A stretch of DNA of 64,000 bases from Mucilaginibacter rubeus (GTDB lineage: Bacteria > Bacteroidota > Bacteroidia > Sphingobacteriales > Sphingobacteriaceae): positions 6,634,001 to 6,698,000 of the forward strand of contig NZ_CP043450.1 of NCBI RefSeq assembly GCF_003286415.2, given 5' to 3'. Positions 41,295-51,090 of this stretch are shown here, piece after piece. Position numbers and translations under genes: made by a program. The notes under the pieces were generated by a model. That model was not told where the DNA came from. It searched no databases and worked only from the letters and a program-made list of their open reading frames with translations. Each line of letters begins with the position of its first letter. Position 1 is the stretch's first letter.

Positions 41295-43679
41295 ATGATG
41301 AGTTTCTTTAAGCGCGGCTTTTTTGTATTTTTTCTTTTAATTACAGCGTCTACGTATGCACAAACCACAAATCCGGGTCTGTTGAAATATCAATGGAAAG
41401 CATCGTGGATCACCGTTCCACAGGAATCTTTAAAGGAATACGGGGTTTATTATTTCAGGAAGGATATTGAGCTTATCGCTAAGCCTGCGTCGTTTGTGGT
41501 TCATGTATCTGCGGATAATCGCTATAAACTATACGTAAATAAAACGCTGGTTTCATTAGGCCCTGCGCGGGGGGATACCTATTACTGGAACTATGAAACG
41601 GTTGATCTGGCCCCATATCTTCAGCCTGGTAAAAACCTCATAGCCGCGGTAGTCTGGAACGATGGCGATTACAGGCCCGAGGCGCAGATTTCCCTGCAAA
41701 CTGGTTTTATTATGCAGGGCGATACCCCGAATGAAGAGATCATCAACACCAATAAAACCTGGAAATGCATCCGCGATAAATCATTTCAACCCATTACCGG
41801 TATCGGCTGGCATCCTTATTATGTAGCGGGGCCAGGCGAACGGGTGGATCTGAACCAATCCATAAAAAACTGGAATACCACAGGACTTGATGATAGCAAC
41901 TGGAAAAACGCCATCCGCATTGATAACGGAAACCCTAAAGGTGTTACCAATGCCTTTGGCTGGATGTTGGTACCTTCATCCATACCCGCCATGGAAATGA
42001 CCCTGCAAAGGATCCCAGTTTTAAGAAAAGCAGATGGTGTAACTGTTCCGCCGTCGTTTCCGGCAAGCAAAACGGCGGTCACTATTCCTGCAAACACCTC
42101 TGCTACTTTGCTGCTCGATCAAACGTATTTAACCAACGCCTTTGTAACACTCAATTTCAGCAAGGGGAAAAATGCAGGCATCGGCATTAGTTATACCGAA
42201 TCATTATTTAAAACGCTGACTGGTCCCGAAGGGACAGTTAAAGGCAATCGTAATGATGTTGACGGAAAGATATTTGTTGGCCGCAGGGATAGCATTGTTG
42301 CTGATGGGGCTACGGGCAATTCATTCACTACGTTAACCTGGCGCACGTTCAGGTATATCGAGGTAAAAATAACTACCAAAGATGAACCTTTGATCATCGA
42401 CGATATCTACGGAACATTCACTGGATATCCGTTTAAAATGAATGCCAAACTGGAAACATCTAATCCCGAAATGCAACAGATGCTGGATATTGGCTGGCGC
42501 ACCGCCCGCCTTTGCGCCGGAGAAACCTATACCGACTGCCCGTATTACGAACAGCTGCAATATGTTGGTGATACCCGCATCCAGGCGCTGGTATCCTTTT
42601 ATAATAGTGGCGACGACCGCCTGGTACGCAATGCCATCAATCAGATGGATCATTCGCGGCTGGCCGAGGGGATAACCTTAAGTCGTCATCCTTCGTTCTC
42701 GCCTCAAATTATTTCCACTTTTTCGTTATGGTACATAGGTATGCTGCATGATTATTGGATGTATCGCCCCGATAGTTTGTTTATCAAAGATAAGCTGCCA
42801 GGCATGCGTGATGTACTCAACTTTTTCAGCAAATACCAACAGGCAGATGGCTCGCTAAAAGACACGCCCTACTGGACATTTGTTGATTGGGTGAGCGATA
42901 AAGGCTGGGATTTTGGTCAGGCTCCTAAAAGCGCCAAAGGTACATCGGCCATATTAGATCTGCAGTTGATGTGGGCTTATCAACAAGCCGGCGAGATGGA
43001 AGCAAAAATGGGGATGCCCGCGTTTGCTGCAATGTACAAAGCCAAAGCGGCGCAATTGAAAACCGCTATCCAAAACAAATATTGGGATGCAGGTAAAATG
43101 CTTTATGCGGATACCGAGGATAAGCAGCTATTCTCTCAGCATACCAATTCAATAGCTGTATTGGCTGGCATGGTAAACAGTGCAGGCGCACATGATATCA
43201 GTTTAAAACTATTGAATGATGCCACGCTTACCAAATGCACCATCTATTTTAAATACTACCTGCACCAGGCCATGGTAAAAGGTGGCCTGGGCGATGATTA
43301 CCTGAACTGGCTCAGCATTTGGCGGGATAATATCAAAATGGGCTTAACCACCTGGGCCGAGATCTCGGATCTTGACCATAACCGTTCTGACTGCCACGCC
43401 TGGGGTGCAAGCCCTAACATCGAGTTTTACCGCACTATTGTAGGAGTAGATACTTATGCGTCGGGCTTCAGCAAAGTAAAAATTGAGCCTCATTTGGGGC
43501 AGATTAAAAGCATCCGTGCCGAAGTACCTCATCCAAACGGAAAGGTTTATGCCAAATATTTGTTTAACAATGGAAAATGGAATATAAACGTAACGCTTCC
43601 GAAAGGTACATCCGGCATTTTTGTATGGAAAGGGAAAACTTTTACGCTTAAAACAGGTACTAACAATTTAATTATCTGA
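41295..43679 (+). CDS. secreted alpha-L-rhamnosidase (GH78 family)
   Basis: A 794-residue protein from the ATG at 41295; a second ATG follows directly. The signal peptide ends TYAQ near residue 22. Residues 35-260 are beta-rich accessory domains (YKLYVNKTLVSLGPARGDTY). The GH78 (alpha/alpha)6 barrel starts near residue 390 with TARLCAGETYTDCPYYEQLQY, where the acidic residues of the family lie, and YVGDTRIQALVSFYNSGD. WAEISDLDHNRSDCHAWGASP follows, then a C-terminal beta domain. It removes L-rhamnose from plant or bacterial glycans. Single gene. Confidence 0.85.
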   Translation: MMSFFKRGFFVFFLLITASTYAQTTNPGLLKYQWKASWITVPQESLKEYGVYYFRKDIELIAKPASFVVHVSADNRYKLYVNKTLVSLGPARGDTYYWNYETVDLAPYLQPGKNLIAAVVWNDGDYRPEAQISLQTGFIMQGDTPNEEIINTNKTWKCIRDKSFQPITGIGWHPYYVAGPGERVDLNQSIKNWNTTGLDDSNWKNAIRIDNGNPKGVTNAFGWMLVPSSIPAMEMTLQRIPVLRKADGVTVPPSFPASKTAVTIPANTSATLLLDQTYLTNAFVTLNFSKGKNAGIGISYTESLFKTLTGPEGTVKGNRNDVDGKIFVGRRDSIVADGATGNSFTTLTWRTFRYIEVKITTKDEPLIIDDIYGTFTGYPFKMNAKLETSNPEMQQMLDIGWRTARLCAGETYTDCPYYEQLQYVGDTRIQALVSFYNSGDDRLVRNAINQMDHSRLAEGITLSRHPSFSPQIISTFSLWYIGMLHDYWMYRPDSLFIKDKLPGMRDVLNFFSKYQQADGSLKDTPYWTFVDWVSDKGWDFGQAPKSAKGTSAILDLQLMWAYQQAGEMEAKMGMPAFAAMYKAKAAQLKTAIQNKYWDAGKMLYADTEDKQLFSQHTNSIAVLAGMVNSAGAHDISLKLLNDATLTKCTIYFKYYLHQAMVKGGLGDDYLNWLSIWRDNIKMGLTTWAEISDLDHNRSDCHAWGASPNIEFYRTIVGVDTYASGFSKVKIEPHLGQIKSIRAEVPHPNGKVYAKYLFNNGKWNINVTLPKGTSGIFVWKGKTFTLKTGTNNLII

Positions 43680-43761
43680 AAAATTTTACAACGTTATTAA
43701 CATTTTACGTTAATTACACTGATTTTGCCACGCATAAGTAAAAATGCTTTTAAAAATTGGC

Positions 43762-43789
43762 TTGTTAAATAAAAGCAGCGCTAACTTTA
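43762..43789 (+). promoter_or_regulatory. candidate sigma-A promoter of the pentose-phosphate cluster
   Basis: TTG (43762-43764) is followed after 17 bases by TAACTTTA (43782-43789), one mismatch from TAnnTTTG. It would give a leader of about 125 bases before the sugar-kinase gene. Confidence 0.4.
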
Positions 43790-43921
43790 CCTCGTTGCTT
43801 AAGGACGATAAATTGATTTTATCAGATTATTTAACAATTTGATATTATTAAAATGTGATATTTATGCGCTGGGAACTAAGGGTTTCACCAAATTGCTAAC
43901 CAGCTAAATAAATTACGCTAA

Positions 43922-44680
43922 ATGAAAAAAACACCATCCCAGCTAAGGGTTCTCTCAATCGATATCGGTGGTTCACACATTAAAGCCACTATCCTGAATA
44001 AAAAAGGGGATTTAAAAATGGAGTATGATAAGATACCTACTCCCGCTCCTGCAAATCCTGATAATGTTATAAAAGCTATCAACACCCTTGTAAAGGATTT
44101 TCCGGCATATGATAAAATATCAGTTGGCTTTCCGGGTTATGTAAAAAACGGGGTTGTTAAAACCGCGCCAAACCTGGGTACCGATTATTGGGCTGATGTT
44201 GACCTGAGTAAAAAACTGGAAAAAGCATTAGGTAAACCTGCGCAGGTAGTAAATGATGCCGATATGCAGGGCCTTGGTGTAGTAGCAGGTAAAGGCCTTG
44301 AAATGGTGATAACCCTGGGCACCGGTTTTGGTACCGCTTTGTTAATGGACGGTCATTTATTGCCCCATTTTGAACTGGCCCATCTTCCGATAAAGGAGGG
44401 CATTACCTATGATAACTATATAGGCGAGAAGGCTTTGGAAAAAGAAGGCAAAGAAAAATGGAACAAGCGCATGAAGAAGGTTTTCAAAATACTGAAAACC
44501 GTATTTAATTACGATACTTTATACATTGGCGGCGGCAATTCAGACGAGCTTACTTTTAAGCTTGATAAAAACATGAAGATAGTTACCAATGCCGATGGTA
44601 TCAAAGGAGGAGCAAGGCTTTGGCGCGACGATGAAAGCGAAAGCAAAACCAAACGCAAACTTGCAACACCTACCGAGTAA
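43922..44680 (+). CDS. ROK-family glucokinase (polyphosphate-glucokinase-like)
   Basis: A 252-residue ROK-family kinase. VLSIDIGGSHIKATILN is the phosphate-1 loop, SVGFPGYVKNG and VVNDADMQGLG (Asp of the catalytic base region) follow, and ITLGTGFGTALLMDG is the second phosphate loop. The zinc motif of many ROK proteins is absent, and the length fits polyphosphate-glucokinase-like members, so ATP and polyphosphate are both possible donors. It makes glucose-6-phosphate, the feedstock for zwf in the same cluster. Transketolase starts 39 bases downstream. Confidence 0.8.
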   Translation: MKKTPSQLRVLSIDIGGSHIKATILNKKGDLKMEYDKIPTPAPANPDNVIKAINTLVKDFPAYDKISVGFPGYVKNGVVKTAPNLGTDYWADVDLSKKLEKALGKPAQVVNDADMQGLGVVAGKGLEMVITLGTGFGTALLMDGHLLPHFELAHLPIKEGITYDNYIGEKALEKEGKEKWNKRMKKVFKILKTVFNYDTLYIGGGNSDELTFKLDKNMKIVTNADGIKGGARLWRDDESESKTKRKLATPTE

Positions 44681-44719
44681 ACAGAAAACTAACACTAACT
44701 ACAATACCTGATAAATAAA

Positions 44720-46723
44720 ATGGAAAACCAAAAAGACATAGAAAAATTGGCAATAGATACCGTAAGGGTATTGGCAGCCGATGCCGTGCAAAAAGCAAAT
44801 TCAGGCCACCCTGGTACCGCTATGGCGCTTGCGCCAATGGGCCACGTTTTATGGACAAAGTTTTTAAACTACAATCCTAAAAACCCTGATTGGGCAAATC
44901 GCGACAGGTTTATCCTTTCAGCCGGTCACGCCTGTATTTTACAATACAACTTTTTGTATTTAACCGGCTATGATCTTTCTTTAGATGATATCAAACAGTT
45001 TCGCCAGTTGAACAGCAAAACTGCCGGTCACCCGGAATACGGTTTGGCTCCGGGCGTTGAAGTAACTACCGGTCCGCTGGGCCAAGGTTTTGCTAATGCT
45101 GTTGGTTTCGCGATAGCGCAGAAACATTTAGCAGCACGTTACAACAAGCCTGGTTTTGAGCTGTTCAACTACAATATTTACACCATTTGCAGCGATGGCG
45201 ATTTGATGGAAGGTGTAACTTCAGAAGCAGCTTCATTAGCCGGTCACCTGCAATTGGGTAACCTGATCTATTTATATGATGATAACCACATCTCTATTGA
45301 AGGCAGCACCGATATTGCATTTAATGAGGATGTAAGCGCCCGTTTCCGTGCATACGGCTGGCATGTACAGGATTTAACCGATGTTAATGATACCCATGCA
45401 CTTGAGTTGGCTATCATTAACGCCAAAGCCGAAACTCAAAAACCATCATTTATCCGTGTTCGTTCACTAATTGCTTACGGTAGCCCTAATAAATCAGGTA
45501 CTGCAGGTTCACACGGGTCGCCGCTTGGTGCCGACGAAATTAAACTGGTAAAACAGTTCTTCGGTTTTGATCCTGACAAGTCATTCAACGTATCTGACGA
45601 AGTGTTGGATTATTACCACACCAAAGGTGCCCGTGGTGCAGCCGTTGAAGAAAAATGGAACAAATTATTTGCCGATTATAAAGCTAAATTCCCTGAATTA
45701 GCTGCTGAATATGAAGCTGCCGCTAAAGGCGAATTACCTGCAGGCTGGAAAGATAAACTGCCGGTATTTAAAGGTTCAGACCCTAAAATGGCAACCCGCC
45801 AGGCGTCAGGCAAAGTATTGAACGCTATTGCCCCTGCATTACCAAACCTGATTGGTGGCGCGGCTGACCTTGCCCCATCAACCGAAACTAATCTGAAAGA
45901 ATACGATTCATTTACATCAGAAAACCGTGCAGGCCGTAACTTCCACTTCGGTATCCGTGAGCATGCTATGGGTTCGGCTTTAAATGGTATGGCTTTAACC
46001 AAAGGCTTGCTACCTTTCGGTGCTACCTTCCTGATGTTCTCTGAATATATGCGCCCGCCAATCCGTTTGGCTGCCATCATGAAAATAAACCCGATTTTTG
46101 TTTATACCCATGACAGTATTGGTTTGGGCGAGGATGGTACCACCCACCAACCTATCGAGCAATTGGCTTCTTTACGCTCTATACCAAACTTAACCGTGAT
46201 CCGTCCGGCTGATGCTAACGAAAGCGCTCATGCATGGCGTGTTGCCATCGAGAAAAAAGGCGGTCCTACTGTATTGGTATTCACCCGTCAGGGTTTACCT
46301 ATCCTTGATCAGGATAAATACGGTAAAGCCGAAAACCTGGAAAAAGGTGCTTACATCCTTTCAGAAGGCAGCAAAGGCCCTGATTTAATCTTAATCGCGA
46401 CCGGATCTGAAGTAGCACTGGTAATGCAGGCGCAGGAAAAACTGGAAGCAGAAGGTATTTCAACCCGTGTGGTAAGTATGCCATCATGGGAGCTGTTTGA
46501 AAAACAGGATGCGGCTTACAAAGAGTCGGTGTTCCCTAAAGCAAGCAGAAAACGTTTGGCTGTTGAAATGGCATCACCAATGGGCTGGCATAAATACACC
46601 ACCGACGAAGGCGATATGCTGGGCATGACGACTTTTGGTGAATCGGCCCCGGCTGAAGATCTGTACAAACACTTCGGCTTCACTGTTGATAACGTTGTTA
46701 AAAGAGCTAAGGCGCTTTTATAG
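44720..46723 (+). CDS. tkt: transketolase
   Basis: A 667-residue thiamine-diphosphate enzyme that moves two-carbon units between sugar phosphates in the non-oxidative pentose phosphate pathway. Visible blocks are QKANSGHPGTAMALAPMGHV, GPLGQGFANAVGFAIA, the ThDP site CSDGDLMEGVTSEAASLAGH with YDDNHISIEG, and GIREHAMGSALNGMAL with catalytic Glu. HDSIGLGEDGTTHQPIEQLA follows. The length is normal. The intergenic repeat behind it begins within a few bases of its stop. Confidence 0.95.
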   Translation: MENQKDIEKLAIDTVRVLAADAVQKANSGHPGTAMALAPMGHVLWTKFLNYNPKNPDWANRDRFILSAGHACILQYNFLYLTGYDLSLDDIKQFRQLNSKTAGHPEYGLAPGVEVTTGPLGQGFANAVGFAIAQKHLAARYNKPGFELFNYNIYTICSDGDLMEGVTSEAASLAGHLQLGNLIYLYDDNHISIEGSTDIAFNEDVSARFRAYGWHVQDLTDVNDTHALELAIINAKAETQKPSFIRVRSLIAYGSPNKSGTAGSHGSPLGADEIKLVKQFFGFDPDKSFNVSDEVLDYYHTKGARGAAVEEKWNKLFADYKAKFPELAAEYEAAAKGELPAGWKDKLPVFKGSDPKMATRQASGKVLNAIAPALPNLIGGAADLAPSTETNLKEYDSFTSENRAGRNFHFGIREHAMGSALNGMALTKGLLPFGATFLMFSEYMRPPIRLAAIMKINPIFVYTHDSIGLGEDGTTHQPIEQLASLRSIPNLTVIRPADANESAHAWRVAIEKKGGPTVLVFTRQGLPILDQDKYGKAENLEKGAYILSEGSKGPDLILIATGSEVALVMQAQEKLEAEGISTRVVSMPSWELFEKQDAAYKESVFPKASRKRLAVEMASPMGWHKYTTDEGDMLGMTTFGESAPAEDLYKHFGFTVDNVVKRAKALL

Positions 46724-46733
46724 ATTTGAGATA

Positions 46734-46878
46734 TTAGATGTGAGATTTGAGATTTTGCCCGCGGCGGAAGATTTCTTATCTCACACACATAGATTTGGGG
46801 CGTGAAATGTGAGATGTTAGATTTTGCCACTGGCTAAGTTTCCTATCTCAAATCTCATGTCTCAAATCTCACATCTAA
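46734..46878. repeat. 19-base inverted repeat spanning the tkt-rpiA junction
   Basis: TTAGATGTGAGATTTGAGA (46734-46752) and TCTCAAATCTCACATCTAA (46860-46878) are perfect complements. Other TGAGAT/ATCTCA units lie between them. The repeat fills all of the space from just after the tkt stop to just before the rpiA start. Confidence 0.85.
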
Positions 46879-46885
46879 ATAAAAA

Positions 46886-47593
46886 ATGAACTGGAACAGC
46901 AACCTGATAAATAACCTGGAGTGGGCCGATAAGATCATCAATATCGAAGGCAAACAAAAGGTAGCTGCAGAAATAGCGGCAAAAGTTAAGGATGGCGATA
47001 TTATAGGTGTTGGCTCAGGCTCAACATCGTACCTGGCACTGGTGGCTATTGCCCAAAGGGTAAAAGATGAAAAGCTGAATGTAAAGGCTATCCCAACATC
47101 GGTTGAACTTACTATGTTCTGCGCCAAACTGGGTTTGCCTGTAACTACCCTGTATGAGCATAAACCCGACTGGCTGTTTGACGGTGCCGATGAGGTTGAT
47201 CCGGATAAGAGCCTGATTAAAGGACGTGGCGGGGCCATGTTTAAAGAAAAGTTGCTGATCAGCTCAAGTGCGGTTAGCTATATCATTGTCGACGAATCAA
47301 AGATGGTTGATAAGTTAGGCTCGAAATTTCCGGTGCCTATTGAGGTTTTTCCGCAAGCATTGCCTTATGTTGAAAAGGAACTGAAAAGTTTGGGGGCAAC
47401 GGAGCTAACTATTCGCCCTGCAAAAGGTAAAGACGGCCCGATAATTTCAGAAAATGGCAACCTGGTATTGGATGCTAAGTTTAATGAGATCGGTAAAAGT
47501 TTTGAGCGGGATATTAAATCGATAACAGGAGTAATTGAAAGCGGGCTTTTTATCGGCTTTGATCTGAATATCATTATGGCGGCTAATAATTAG
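46886..47593 (+). CDS. rpiA: ribose-5-phosphate isomerase A
   Basis: A 235-residue enzyme that interconverts ribose-5-phosphate and ribulose-5-phosphate. IIGVGSGSTSYLALVAI holds the phosphate-binding loop. DGADEVDPDKSLIKGRGGAM contains the Asp/Lys active site of RpiA, and KLGSKFPVPIEVFPQAL is the second conserved block. The length is normal. Its start lies seven bases after the tkt-rpiA repeat. It links the oxidative branch (gnd) to the non-oxidative branch (tkt, tal). Confidence 0.95.
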   Translation: MNWNSNLINNLEWADKIINIEGKQKVAAEIAAKVKDGDIIGVGSGSTSYLALVAIAQRVKDEKLNVKAIPTSVELTMFCAKLGLPVTTLYEHKPDWLFDGADEVDPDKSLIKGRGGAMFKEKLLISSSAVSYIIVDESKMVDKLGSKFPVPIEVFPQALPYVEKELKSLGATELTIRPAKGKDGPIISENGNLVLDAKFNEIGKSFERDIKSITGVIESGLFIGFDLNIIMAANN

Positions 47594-47596
47594 TCT

Positions 47597-47680
47597 GAAG
47601 TCAGGAGTCTAAAGTCGCAAGTCCGAAGTCAGGAAAAACAAGACTTTTGACTTAAGACTTAGAACTTCCGGCTTAACAAT
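47597..47680. repeat. AAGTC/GACTT intergenic repeat at the rpiA-tal junction
   Basis: Units GAAGTCAGGAGTCTAAAGTC and CCGAAGTCAGG are mirrored by CAAGACTTTTGACTTAAGAC and AGAACTTCCGGC. The arms are imperfect. The style matches the elements at 48921-49000 and 15755-15790. Confidence 0.65.
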
Positions 47681-47825
47681 GATATGTTAACAAAGTATGA
47701 TATAAACCTTACAATTAAGGGCATTCTTATTAAGAACTTTACATAACAGACCGATTTGGTAGTAATTTTTGCTACCTTCATCGCGCTTTTAACAAAATAA
47801 TTAACAAACAAAAACGAACCCCATT

Positions 47826-48914
47826 ATGGCAACTAATAATGTAGCGCAGATACATGGTTTTGGTCAGAGTATCTGGCTTGATTTTATTGACCGTGAGATC
47901 ATCTCTTCAGGAAAACTTAAAGAATTAATTGACGTTGACGGCGTACGCGGCGTTACTTCAAACCCTGCAATTTTTGAAAAAGCTATCAGCAGCAGTTCTG
48001 ATTACGATGCTGATATCGCTGCTCTTAAATCCGAAACCGACAACGAAAAATTATTTTTTGAAATTGCTGTTAAAGATATCCAGGCTGCTGCCGACCTGTT
48101 TAAAGGTGTTTACGAAGAGTCAAACAAAGTTGACGGTTATGTAAGCCTTGAAGTTTCTCCGTTTTTGGCTTTAGATACCGAAGGTACTGCTAAACAAGCC
48201 GAAGAACTTTGGAAAAAAGTTGACCGTGAAAACGTAATGATCAAGATCCCTGGCACTAAACCGGGTTTGGCCGCTATTCAGCAATCAATTGCAAAAGGTA
48301 TCAACATTAACGTTACCCTGCTTTTTGGTTTAGAGCGTTACGAAGAAGTAACTGAAGCATACATTGCAGGTTTGGAAGAGCACTTAGCTGCCGGTCACAA
48401 AATCGCACACATTGCATCAGTAGCAAGTTTCTTTCTGAGCCGTATCGACGTGGTTGTTGACCCAATCATCGAAGCTAAAGGCGAAAAAGAATTATATGGT
48501 GAAGTTGCTATCGCGTCGGCAAAAAAAGCCTATGAAATTTACAAACGCGTATTCAGCAGCGAAAGGTGGAAAAAACTTGCTGAGCAAGGTGCACAGCCAC
48601 AGCGTTTGCTTTGGGCAAGTACCGGTAGCAAAAACCCTGCGTTTAAAGATACCAAATATGTTGAGGCATTAATTGGCCCGGATACTGTTGATACCGTTCC
48701 TTTGGAAACTGTTGACGCTTTCCGTGATCATGGTATTGCAGCAAACACTTTGGAAGCAGGTTTAGATAAAGCTACCGAGATCCTGGCAAAACTACCTTCT
48801 TTAGGTATCGATCTGGCTGCTGTAACCCAGCAACTGGAAGACGAAGGCATCGAGAAATTCAACAAGCCATTTGAAAAGCTGTTGAATGCTATCGAAGTAC
48901 AAAAAAACAAATAA
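47826..48914 (+). CDS. tal: transaldolase (mycobacterial-type subfamily)
   Basis: A 362-residue enzyme that moves dihydroxyacetone units between sugar phosphates. GVRGVTSNPAIFEKAISSS opens the barrel, and VMIKIPGTKPGLAAIQQ carries the Schiff-base Lys. INVTLLFGLERYEEV and RLLWASTGSKNPA are family blocks. The length of about 360 residues fits the mycobacterial type that is often found with gnd and zwf, not the 220-residue type. A leader of more than 130 bases follows the rpiA-tal repeat and may hold its own promoter. Confidence 0.95.
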   Translation: MATNNVAQIHGFGQSIWLDFIDREIISSGKLKELIDVDGVRGVTSNPAIFEKAISSSSDYDADIAALKSETDNEKLFFEIAVKDIQAAADLFKGVYEESNKVDGYVSLEVSPFLALDTEGTAKQAEELWKKVDRENVMIKIPGTKPGLAAIQQSIAKGININVTLLFGLERYEEVTEAYIAGLEEHLAAGHKIAHIASVASFFLSRIDVVVDPIIEAKGEKELYGEVAIASAKKAYEIYKRVFSSERWKKLAEQGAQPQRLLWASTGSKNPAFKDTKYVEALIGPDTVDTVPLETVDAFRDHGIAANTLEAGLDKATEILAKLPSLGIDLAAVTQQLEDEGIEKFNKPFEKLLNAIEVQKNK

Positions 48915-48920
48915 TTAAGC

Positions 48921-49000
48921 TCTGAGTCTTAAGTCGAAAGTTTTGAGTTCGAAGTCGGAATAATTTGACTTCGAACTTAAGACTAAAGACTCCCGACTTC
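48921..49000. repeat. AAGTC/GACTT nested hairpin at the tal-HAD junction
   Basis: AGTTCGAAGTC (48946-48956) pairs perfectly with GACTTCGAACT (48967-48977). GTCTTAAG (48926-48933) pairs with CTTAAGAC (48976-48983). The element lies between stop and start of cotranscribed genes. Confidence 0.8.
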
Positions 49001-49016
49001 AATAAAAACTACATCT

Positions 49017-49643
49017 ATGGAAGTTGCTGATCTGAAGATCCTTTTTTTTGACGTGGGCGGCATTCTGCTGTCAAACGGATGGGGACATGAGGCCCGTGAA
49101 GAAGCGGCCAAACGTTTTAAACTCGACTACGCCGAGGTTAACGCCCTGCACAACTTTATTTTCAACGTATACGAAATTGGCAGCATCACGCTTGATGAAT
49201 ACCTTGATACGGTGATATTTAACCACCCAAGGGATTTTGTACGCGAAGATTTTAAGGATTTTATCTACTCTACGTCTGTTGAATTGCCGATGCTGCAATT
49301 TTTAAAGGATTGGAAAAAGGATTGCGGCTTCCGTATTATATCGGTGAACAACGAGGGTAAAGAACTGAACGATTACCGTGTACGCAAATTTAAACTACAT
49401 GAGTGTTTTGATGCTTTTGTATCATCATGCGAAGTGAAAATGCGTAAACCCGATCCCGGTATCTGGCAATTGGCCATGGGTATTGCCCAGGCATCGCCGC
49501 AACAATGCGTGTATTTTGACGACAGGAAAATGTTTGTTGATACAGCGCAAAAACTGGGTATCCGTGCATTTCAGCATACCAGCCTTGAAGGCACCAAGAA
49601 AATTTTAGAAACACTTAAAAAAGAAAACCTCAAAACAAAATGA
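49017..49643 (+). CDS. HAD-family phosphatase
   Basis: A 208-residue HAD-like hydrolase. The nucleophile block LKILFFDVGGILL reads D-x-G in place of D-x-D, as in HAD subfamily IA proteins of the YihX type. ISVNNEGKEL is motif II, and KMRKPDPGIW (Lys) and YFDDRKMFVDTAQKLG (Asp pair) are motifs III and IV. A sugar phosphate is the likely substrate because it lies between tal and gnd. Its stop overlaps the gnd ATG by four bases. Confidence 0.85.
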   Translation: MEVADLKILFFDVGGILLSNGWGHEAREEAAKRFKLDYAEVNALHNFIFNVYEIGSITLDEYLDTVIFNHPRDFVREDFKDFIYSTSVELPMLQFLKDWKKDCGFRIISVNNEGKELNDYRVRKFKLHECFDAFVSSCEVKMRKPDPGIWQLAMGIAQASPQQCVYFDDRKMFVDTAQKLGIRAFQHTSLEGTKKILETLKKENLKTK

Positions 49644-51064
49644 GCGCAACAGAAAACAAATACGCCTTTGGTATGATAGGCCTGGGTGTTATGGGTCGCA
49701 GCCTGCTGCTGAACATGGCCGATCATGGCTTCGCGGTTGCCGGACACGATAAAGATACCGGTAAAGTAGATTCATTAAACCAGGAAGCTGGCGACAGGGA
49801 AGCCAAAGGTTTTTCCGATGTTAAAGAGTTTATACAAAGCTTAACCACGCCAAGGGCTATCATGATGCTGGTACCTGCCGGTAAAATTGTTGACGCCGTA
49901 ATTGAGGAATTAACCCCGTTGTTAGAAAAAGGCGATATCCTGATTGATGGCGGTAACTCGCACTTTACCGATACCAACCGCCGTGTTGAAGAATTGGAAG
50001 CTAAAGGCCTTCATTTCTTTGGTATGGGTGTATCTGGTGGTGAAGAGGGTGCCCGCCGCGGCCCGAGCATGATGCCGGGTGGCGATAAGGATGCTTATGC
50101 TGTAATGAAACCTATTTTTGAAGCCATTGCCGCTAAAGTTAATGGCGAGCCTTGCGTTACCTACATTGGCCCTGGCGCGTCAGGTCACTTTGTTAAAATG
50201 GTGCACAACGGTATCGAATACGGTATCATGCAGGTAATTGCCGAAACTTACGAGATCCTGAAAAAAGGATTAAAAGCAAGCAACGAAGAAATTGGCGATC
50301 TGTTTGCTAAATGGAACGAAGGTCGTTTACAATCATTCCTGTTAGATATTACTAAAGATATTTTCAAATACAAAGCTCCGGGTACCGATCATTTATTGTT
50401 GGATGATATTAAGGACGAAGCAAAGGCTAAAGGTACCGGTAAATGGACATCGCAGGTGGCTATGGACCTGGTAACCCCTATCCCAACCATCGATACTTCA
50501 GTATCAATGCGCGACCTTTCTAAATACAAATCGTTACGTGAACAAGCTTCAACCGTTTACAACGATCCAATAGGGCTTAACGGCAGCAAAGAAGAGTTAT
50601 TGGTTGCTTTAGAGCAGGCTTTCTACTTTACCAGCATCCTTACTTATGCACAAGGTATGCACCTGCTTACTAAAGCGTCAGAAGAATTTAACTACGACCT
50701 TCACCTTGGCGAAATCGCAAAGATCTGGAGAGGCGGCTGTATCATCCGTTCAGAATTCCTGAATGATATTTACAACGCGTATAATAAAGATAAAGCATTG
50801 CCGCACCTGTTGCTTGACAGTGATGTAGCGGCACTTGTTAAAGAAACTTTACCGGGCATCAGGAAAGTATTATCGGCTACAATTGCTGCCGGTGTTGCTA
50901 CTCCGGGTTATGCTTCGGCATTAAGTTACTTTGATGCTTTCCGCAGCGAAAGGATGCCTTCAAACCTTACCCAGGCCCAGCGTGATTATTTTGGCGCGCA
51001 CACTTATGAGCTTATCGGTAAAGAAGGCGTTTTCCATACACAATGGGCTCCGGCAAACGATTAA
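49640..51064 (+). CDS. gnd: 6-phosphogluconate dehydrogenase (decarboxylating)
   Basis: A 474-residue NADP-dependent enzyme that turns 6-phosphogluconate into ribulose-5-phosphate and CO2. IGLGVMGRSLLLNMADHGF is the Rossmann loop. DGGNSHFTDTNRRVEEL, GMGVSGGEEGARRGPSMMPG and HFVKMVHNGIEYGIMQ hold the substrate and catalytic (Lys, Glu) residues, and IWRGGCIIRSEFL is near the C-terminus. It is translationally coupled to the HAD gene and followed 26 bases later by zwf. Confidence 0.95.
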   Translation: MSATENKYAFGMIGLGVMGRSLLLNMADHGFAVAGHDKDTGKVDSLNQEAGDREAKGFSDVKEFIQSLTTPRAIMMLVPAGKIVDAVIEELTPLLEKGDILIDGGNSHFTDTNRRVEELEAKGLHFFGMGVSGGEEGARRGPSMMPGGDKDAYAVMKPIFEAIAAKVNGEPCVTYIGPGASGHFVKMVHNGIEYGIMQVIAETYEILKKGLKASNEEIGDLFAKWNEGRLQSFLLDITKDIFKYKAPGTDHLLLDDIKDEAKAKGTGKWTSQVAMDLVTPIPTIDTSVSMRDLSKYKSLREQASTVYNDPIGLNGSKEELLVALEQAFYFTSILTYAQGMHLLTKASEEFNYDLHLGEIAKIWRGGCIIRSEFLNDIYNAYNKDKALPHLLLDSDVAALVKETLPGIRKVLSATIAAGVATPGYASALSYFDAFRSERMPSNLTQAQRDYFGAHTYELIGKEGVFHTQWAPAND

Positions 51065-51090
51065 TTAACGGTTTTAATTAAAACACAACA

